Positions 1-4,083 of a stretch of DNA of 6,578 nt are shown here, one piece after another. The notes under the pieces were generated by a model, which worked only from the letters and a program-made list of their open reading frames with translations, ran no database searches and had not been told where the DNA came from. The DNA is from Anaerolineae bacterium (GTDB lineage Bacteria > Chloroflexota > Anaerolineae > 4572-78 > NAK82). Every line of letters begins with the position of its first letter. Positions within the stretch are counted from its first letter, which is position 1. Where the stretch lies: assembly GCA_030598425.1 (NCBI GenBank), contig JAUVPY010000163.1, forward strand, positions 1 to 6,578, in the 5' to 3' direction. A program made the translations under genes and the position numbers.

Positions 1-2
1 CA

Positions 3-680
3 TCACGTTAGCTCTTCCAGACCCTCTCGATCCAGGACCTCAATGCGGTGTCGCTCAATGGCAATCAGCTCGGCCTCTTGTAATTCTCTAAAGGCCCGGC
101 TCACCATCTCGCGCACGGTGCCCAAGTGGGCGGCGATCTCGTCCTGGGTCCAGCGTCGACGGCTTAGCTCGTCACGCTCATCGGCCTGCTTCAGCAAGAA
201 GGCCGCCAAGCGCCCGGTAACCGGAAGGAAGGAAAGATCATATACGCGCTGCACCAACTGCCGGCAGCGCACAGCCAGACTCACGATGATGATCTCGTTC
301 AAAATGGGATACTGTTGGCGTAAGTGGGCCAGGGTCTCGTTGGAGATGATCCAGAGCGTTGAGTCCTCGACAGCGACCAGGCTGGCTGGGTTAGGATCAC
401 CATCTACGACCGGCACTTCGTTGCAGGAGTCGCCCGGCCCCAAGGTGGCCAGCACCTGTTCCCGCCCCCCGAGCGACAGACGATAGACTTTGCATAGCCC
501 TTGTACTACTAGATGAAGACCGGCGGAGGGTTCGCCCTCCAAGAAAATCAACTCGCCGGCAGCGTAGCGACGCTCGACTACCACCTGGGCTACAGCCTCC
601 AGAACGTCCTCGTCCAAAGCCCGAAAATAGGGCACGGCTTGTAGCAGCGATTTTGCGCTCGCATCAATCAGGACCGACAT
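3..680 (-). CDS. Crp/Fnr-family transcriptional regulator
   Basis: A 225-residue protein with the two-domain layout and usual length of the Crp/Fnr family. Residues ~17-130 form the cyclic-nucleotide-type beta-barrel sensor domain (FRALDEDVLEAVA, then GELIFLEGEPSAGLHLVVQG), followed by the dimerisation helix and a winged helix-turn-helix at ~155-220. The recognition helix reads TVREMVSRAFREL (188-200). E191, S194 and R195 match the E-xx-SR of Fnr, while R190 is Crp-like. There is no N-terminal cysteine cluster (Cys only at 63, 86 and 139), so an Fnr-type oxygen-sensing [4Fe-4S] centre is unlikely. The cAMP-binding Arg of Crp is not evident in the barrel. The effector is therefore unknown; NO or redox sensing, as in other nos-linked members, is a guess. 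The gene is divergent from the ferredoxin-nosZ unit, starts at ATG 678-680 behind a G-rich stretch, and ends with TGA at 3-5, so it is complete. Probable local and autogenous regulator. Confidence 0.93.
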   Translation of the reverse strand: MSVLIDASAKSLLQAVPYFRALDEDVLEAVAQVVVERRYAAGELIFLEGEPSAGLHLVVQGLCKVYRLSLGGREQVLATLGPGDSCNEVPVVDGDPNPASLVAVEDSTLWIISNETLAHLRQQYPILNEIIIVSLAVRCRQLVQRVYDLSFLPVTGRLAAFLLKQADERDELSRRRWTQDEIAAHLGTVREMVSRAFRELQEAELIAIERHRIEVLDREGLEELT

Positions 681-717
681 GGGTTAGACCCCCACCACAA
701 ACGTCGTGTATATTAAT

Positions 718-746
718 ATTATCTCCCCACAACAAACCCTTGTCAA
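718..746 (-). promoter_or_regulatory. Sigma70-like promoter of the Crp/Fnr gene
   Basis: On the minus strand a perfect -35 box TTGACA (plus-strand 741-746) is followed after exactly 17 bp by GATAAT (718-723), a 5/6 match to the -10 consensus. Transcription would start near 711, leaving a leader of about 30 nt before the ATG at 680. The -35 lies inside the palindrome at 740-755, which suggests that a bound dimer would block RNA polymerase. The boxes are read directly; promoter activity is inferred. Confidence 0.7.
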
Positions 747-755
747 GCTGGACAA
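740..755. promoter_or_regulatory. Candidate Crp/Fnr operator (16-bp palindrome)
   Basis: TTGTCAAGCTGGACAA is a near-perfect dyad: half-sites TTGTC and GACAA, 6-bp centre, 7 of 8 positions symmetric. Overall size and spacing match a Crp-type site (5-6-5), while the outer TTG/CAA resembles Fnr-type boxes. It is in the divergent gap next to a Crp/Fnr gene and covers that gene's -35 box, as expected for autorepression. A further GACAA half-site lies at 766-770. Which protein binds is inferred. Confidence 0.6.
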
Positions 756-799
756 CGCAGAATAAGACAAAAGTCACATACATTGGGACCAAAGAGGGC

Positions 800-805
800 T
801 ATACT
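800..805 (+). promoter_or_regulatory. Possible -10 box for the ferredoxin gene
   Basis: TATACT matches 5 of 6 positions of the -10 consensus and lies 38 bp before the ferredoxin ATG. No convincing -35 is found 16-18 bp upstream, which would suit an activator-dependent promoter. With a start near 812, the palindrome centre at 747.5 would lie near -64, close to a class I activator position. Weak evidence from one hexamer. Confidence 0.3.
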
Positions 806-843
806 GGACTTGTTACAGGTTTCAGGCTTCAGGTGGGAGAACC

Positions 844-1074
844 ATGCCCTCAGACTTCTTGCCCCAAATCGATCCTGCCAGGTGCATCGGCTGCGAATTA
901 TGTGTGAAACTGTGCCCCAGCGGTGCACTAGGTATGCTAAACGAGGTCGCCATTGTCACAGCAGCAGAAGACTGTGATTACGCGGGAATTTGCCAGGAAA
1001 TCTGTCCGACCGAGGCCATCAGCTTGGCGTATGTGATCGTTTTTTCGGGAGAGAAAGGGGGGAGGCGGCTATAG
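844..1074 (+). CDS. Small 4Fe-4S ferredoxin with a three-cysteine second motif
   Basis: A 76-residue bacterial-type ferredoxin. The first motif is complete: C14-xx-C17-xx-C20-xxx-C24-P. The second, C44-DYAGI-C50-QEI-C54-P, has Ala47 (codon GCG) where the second cysteine of CxxCxxCxxxCP normally sits. Following the usual ligand exchange, one cluster has its four Cys (14, 17, 20, 54) and the other only three (44, 50, 24), so it may be [3Fe-4S], labile or absent. No signal peptide or membrane helix is seen, so it should act in the cytoplasm as a low-potential electron carrier. The start ATG at 844 is supported by AGGTGGGAG just upstream. It precedes nosZ by 98 bp in the same direction and is the first gene after the divergent promoter region. 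Its partner is unknown; it is distinct from the longer NosG/NosH iron-sulfur proteins of clade II clusters. A link to N2O respiration rests on position only. Confidence 0.88.
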   Translation: MPSDFLPQIDPARCIGCELCVKLCPSGALGMLNEVAIVTAAEDCDYAGICQEICPTEAISLAYVIVFSGEKGGRRL

Positions 1075-1172
1075 GACAAGAAAGAGAATCATCCGTTCAA
1101 ACGAAACCGGTCAATACAATACAGCTTCGCAGCCACTAAGACTATTCAACCTTTAAATAAGGGGGAGAAATC

Positions 1173-3218
1173 ATGAAACGAAACGTTTTGGTACTTGCCG
1201 TTGTGGCATTGATCGTACTGGCGGGCTGCACCTTGGCGCGCAGGCCAGCGCAAGAGCCCACGCCAAGCGGTGAGGGAGAGGCGGCGCCGGCGGTCAGTGG
1301 CCTCAGCCCAGATGCCATCGCCATCGCCCAGGAACGCGGACTGGGTCCCGACGACATCACCGCCGCGCTGAAAACTTACCTGCCTACCGGTGTCCACGAC
1401 GATTATGCTATCTTTTCCTCGGGCGGCCATTCCGGCCAGGTGCTGGTGATCGGCGTTCCCAGTATGCGCCTGTTGAAAGTGATCGGGGTCTTCACCCCGG
1501 AGCCGTGGCAGGGTTGGGGCTATGGTGTGGGCAACGATGTGTTGGATGAGGGCAACGTCGACGGCAACGAAGTCCGTTGGGCCGACACCCATCACCCAGC
1601 CCTGAGTGAAACCGAGGGCGACTACGACGGCCAATTTCTCTTTATCAATGATAAGGCCAACGCCCGCGTGGCCGTGATTGACCTGCGCGATTTTGAAAAC
1701 AAGCAAATCGTCAAGAACCAAGTGGCCGTGAACGACCACGGCGGCACCTTCGCCACCCCAAACACTGAATACGTCATCGAAGGTGGTCAATACGCAGCTC
1801 CCCTGGGATGGGAATATGCTGCACTAGACGATTACAACGACACCTATCGAGGCATGGTCACTTTTTGGAAATTTGACCGCGACGCTGGTCGGTTGGATGA
1901 GGCCGAGTCCTTTGCCATCGAGCTACCTCCATACTGGCAGGATCTGTGCGACGCGGGCAAACTGGCCAGCGACGGGTGGGTCTTCTGCAATTCCTTCAAC
2001 GCTGAACGCGCCACGGGCGGCGTGGAAGAAGGCAACCCGCCCTTCGAGGCGGGCGCTTCCCAGGGCGACACCGACTACATGCACATCATCAACCTGCAGA
2101 AGGCCGAGGAAGTCTTCAACGCCGGCAAAACCTTCGATGTGAGGGGCTTCCCAGTCATCAGCCTGGACACCGCCGTGGAAGAGGGCATCCTCTACCTGAC
2201 GCCTGAGCCCAAGAGCCCCCACGGTGTCGCCGTCACGCCTGACGGCCAGTTCCTGGTCGTCTCCGGCAAGCTGGACCCCCACGTCACGGTTTACAGCTTT
2301 GACAAGATCATGAGCACCATCGAGGCCGAGAAGTGGGACACCGACGACTATGGGGTGCCGGTGCTGGGGCTGGATGACGTCAAAGAAGCCCAGGTTGAGG
2401 TGGGCCTGGGGCCGCTGCACACTCAGTTTGACGACCAGGGATATGCCTACACCAGCCTTTTCCTGGACAGCGCGGTGGCTCGCTGGTCCCTGGGCGGCGA
2501 TTTTGCCGATCTACACCCGGAGGATCCCTGGCAACTGGTCAGCAAAATCAATGTGCACTATAATATCGGTCACTTGCTGGCCGCCGAAGGGGATACGGTA
2601 AGCCCCGACGGTAAATACCTGGTGGCTATGAACAAGTGGGCCCTTGACCGCTTTGCCAATGTCGGGCCGCTGTTGCCACAAAACTTCCAGTTGATTGACA
2701 TCGATAACACCGGCGATGCTATGCAACTGCTATACGACATGCCCATCGGGCTGGGTGAGCCGCACTACGCCCAAATGATCGAATACGCCAAACTCAGCCC
2801 CTGGGAGGTTTACCCCGAGGTCGGCTGGGATCCGCAGACGCAAGCTGTGTCTGAGAACGCAGTACTGCCTGGCGAGGAGAAAGTGGTCCGGAACGGGAAC
2901 GAGGTGGAAGTCTTTATGACCGCGGTGCGCTCTCACTTCACGCCTGAACACGTCGAGATCCAAGAAGGCGATCACGTCACCTGGCACATCACCAACATTG
3001 AGCGTTCCTACGACGCCACCCACGGCTTCGCCATCCCCGCCTACAATATCAACGTCAGCATCGAGCCCGGCGAGGCGGCAACCGTCGAGTTCGACGCCAA
3101 CCAGCCCGGAGTCTTCAGCTACTACTGCACCGAGTTCTGCTCCGCGCTCCACCTGGAGATGGCCGGCTACCTGTTGGTTGAACCCAACGGCTCAAGCGCG
3201 ATGCTCGATCAAGAGTAA
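1173..3218 (+). CDS. nosZ: Nitrous oxide reductase NosZ, lipoprotein-type (clade II-like)
   Basis: Copper enzyme reducing N2O to N2, the last step of denitrification. Residues 1-19 form a lipoprotein signal (basic MKRN, hydrophobic core, lipobox LAGC with C19), followed by a flexible Pro/Gly/Glu/Ala-rich linker to ~40. No twin-arginine motif occurs, unlike clade I NosZ. The beta-propeller (~70-560) supplies the seven CuZ ligands: H140 and H141 in DTHHPALSETEG, H189 (NDHGG), H350 (SPHGV), H416 (LGPLH), H467 (NIGHL) and H531 (GEPHY). The C-terminal cupredoxin (~578-672) carries the CuA site: H617, then C652-TEF-C656-SAL-H660-LE-M663. All key residues are present, so the enzyme looks functional. 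Length (681 aa) is normal for the family. A strong Shine-Dalgarno AAGGGGGAG lies 5 nt before ATG 1173. C259 and C272 are extra cysteines outside the metal sites. The protein is expected on the outer face of the cytoplasmic membrane, receiving electrons from a c-type cytochrome or cupredoxin not encoded here. Confidence 0.97.
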   Translation: MKRNVLVLAVVALIVLAGCTLARRPAQEPTPSGEGEAAPAVSGLSPDAIAIAQERGLGPDDITAALKTYLPTGVHDDYAIFSSGGHSGQVLVIGVPSMRLLKVIGVFTPEPWQGWGYGVGNDVLDEGNVDGNEVRWADTHHPALSETEGDYDGQFLFINDKANARVAVIDLRDFENKQIVKNQVAVNDHGGTFATPNTEYVIEGGQYAAPLGWEYAALDDYNDTYRGMVTFWKFDRDAGRLDEAESFAIELPPYWQDLCDAGKLASDGWVFCNSFNAERATGGVEEGNPPFEAGASQGDTDYMHIINLQKAEEVFNAGKTFDVRGFPVISLDTAVEEGILYLTPEPKSPHGVAVTPDGQFLVVSGKLDPHVTVYSFDKIMSTIEAEKWDTDDYGVPVLGLDDVKEAQVEVGLGPLHTQFDDQGYAYTSLFLDSAVARWSLGGDFADLHPEDPWQLVSKINVHYNIGHLLAAEGDTVSPDGKYLVAMNKWALDRFANVGPLLPQNFQLIDIDNTGDAMQLLYDMPIGLGEPHYAQMIEYAKLSPWEVYPEVGWDPQTQAVSENAVLPGEEKVVRNGNEVEVFMTAVRSHFTPEHVEIQEGDHVTWHITNIERSYDATHGFAIPAYNINVSIEPGEAATVEFDANQPGVFSYYCTEFCSALHLEMAGYLLVEPNGSSAMLDQE

Positions 3219-3226
3219 TGATCCTT

Positions 3227-3260
3227 GGGGGTGCGGCGCCTTCCCGGTGGCCGCACCCCC
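3227..3260 (+). terminator. Strong GC hairpin after nosZ
   Basis: Perfect 11-bp stem: GGGGGTGCGGC at 3227-3237 pairs with GCCGCACCCCC at 3250-3260 across a 12-nt loop, starting 8 nt after the nosZ stop. No T-run follows (next bases CGCAAATACA), so it is not a textbook intrinsic terminator. It could stabilise the 3' end of nosZ mRNA or partly attenuate read-through, raising nosZ expression over nosB-nosDF. The hairpin is seen; its function is inferred. Confidence 0.5.
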
Positions 3261-3283
3261 CGCAAATACACTTGCTGAGGACA

Positions 3284-3384
3284 AAGAAACCCGGTTTTTC
3301 CCGATAAGGAGCGGCTTACGCCCTTGAAAAACACCCATCGGCTGACGAGAACTTGCTTTCAGAGAATCAAAAACCGGGTTTCTT
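3284..3384. repeat. 101-bp palindromic (MITE/REP-like) element
   Basis: Perfect 16-bp terminal inverted repeats, AAGAAACCCGGTTTTT at 3284-3299 and AAAAACCGGGTTTCTT at 3369-3384, flank a 69-bp core. The core has its own nested symmetry: CCGAT 3301-3305 with ATCGG 3337-3341, and AAGGAGCG 3306-3313 with CGCCCTT 3319-3325 (one bulge, 5-nt loop). The whole unit could fold into a long branched hairpin as RNA or extruded DNA. It encodes nothing evident. Similar AGAAACC(C/G)GGTTT-type repeats are, to my recollection, widespread in some Chloroflexota and Cyanobacteria genomes; copy number cannot be tested here. No clear target-site duplication is visible. Confidence 0.65.
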
Positions 3385-3408
3385 AAGGAACTGACAGAGG
3401 TTAAGATT

Positions 3409-4083
3409 GTGATGGCAGATAGACTAGATCAGATAGTTGGCCCACGCGCCCCCGCCGATGAAGTTGAATCTCGGCGTGTGCGCTACCTACTACCCACGCT
3501 ATTCCTGGTGGGTGCTGCGGTGTTGATCATTGTTTCCATCTTTCTACCTTATTGGAGTCTGGTGCTTCACGCCCCCCAATATCCGCAGGGGCTGGTGGTT
3601 CACGCCTATCTGGATCGCCTGGAAGGCGACGTGCAGGAAATTGACGGGCTAAACCATTACATTGGTATGCGTCCATTGAGCGAGGCTGCCCAACTGGAGA
3701 AGTCGATCTCGATTTTCGCCATCGTCGCCCTGGCTTTGCTGGTTTTGGCCGCCATCTTCATCCACTCACCCTGGTCGGCCCTGTTGGCCTTACCAGCCAT
3801 ACTGCTGCCGGCCGTCTTTTTGGTCGACCTGTATTACTGGCTCAATAACTTCGGACAGAACCTGGATCCCAACGCCGCGCTCTCGAGTGCGATTGAACCC
3901 TTCACCCCGACCATCCTGGGAGAGGGCGTGATCGGCCAGTTCAAGACTGTAGCGTTCGCAGATTTTGGTTTGCTGTTGGCCACCGCTGCTTCCGTCCTGA
4001 TTGTGATCGGTCTCTTTCTTCAGCGGCGGGCCTACAAGCCGCTGGTAGAGGCGCGGCAGGGAGTAGACGGTAGACAGGTATGA
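3409..4083 (+). CDS. nosB: NosB-like integral membrane protein
   Basis: A 224-residue protein with four predicted membrane helices at ~26-48, 98-118, 122-145 and 183-204 (IVSIFLPYW, FAIVALALLVLAAIFI, LLALPAILLPAVFLVDLYYWL and LLLATAASVLIVIGLFL). A ~50-residue loop between helices 1 and 2, likely on the outer face, holds the motif DGLNHYIGMRPL (79-90), which I associate with membrane proteins of clade II nos clusters. Its place between nosZ and nosD is the position of nosB in Wolinella-type clusters; the exact role of NosB is unsettled. Identity is therefore by position, topology and motif. The start is ambiguous: GTG 3409 and ATG 3412 are adjacent, and the AGAGG at 3396-3400 is 8 nt from GTG but 11 nt from ATG. 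The stop overlaps the next gene's start by ATGA (4080-4083), a sign of translational coupling in one operon. Confidence 0.7.
   Translation: MMADRLDQIVGPRAPADEVESRRVRYLLPTLFLVGAAVLIIVSIFLPYWSLVLHAPQYPQGLVVHAYLDRLEGDVQEIDGLNHYIGMRPLSEAAQLEKSISIFAIVALALLVLAAIFIHSPWSALLALPAILLPAVFLVDLYYWLNNFGQNLDPNAALSSAIEPFTPTILGEGVIGQFKTVAFADFGLLLATAASVLIVIGLFLQRRAYKPLVEARQGVDGRQV

Noticed and set aside
43..486. Plus-strand frame of 147 codons opposite the Crp/Fnr gene
   Set aside because: Shadow of a clear regulator gene; Ser/Arg-rich composition with no recognisable fold.
821..833. Short tandem TTCAGG repeat before the ferredoxin ribosome site
   Set aside because: Two copies of six bases is too little to separate from chance.
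681..843. Classical Fnr box TTGAT-N4-ATCAA
   Set aside because: None was found in this gap or before nosZ; only the TTGTC-N6-GACAA dyad is convincing.
653..907. Plus-strand frame across the divergent gap into the ferredoxin
   Set aside because: It overlaps the promoter/operator region and the ferredoxin in another frame, has no ribosome site and no recognisable motif.
1075..1172. Separate promoter for nosZ
   Set aside because: TACAAT at 1115-1120 resembles a -10 box but no matching -35 lies at 16-18 bp; co-transcription with the ferredoxin is equally likely.
1146..1790. Long minus-strand frame of 214 codons opposite nosZ
   Set aside because: It is antisense to well-conserved NosZ sequence, has no family resemblance, and arises from high-GC codon bias. 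The same holds for minus-strand frames at 1923-2420 and 2730-3152.
3277..3392. Target-site duplication flanking the 101-bp element
   Set aside because: AGGA occurs on both sides but at unequal distances from the repeat ends, so it could be chance.
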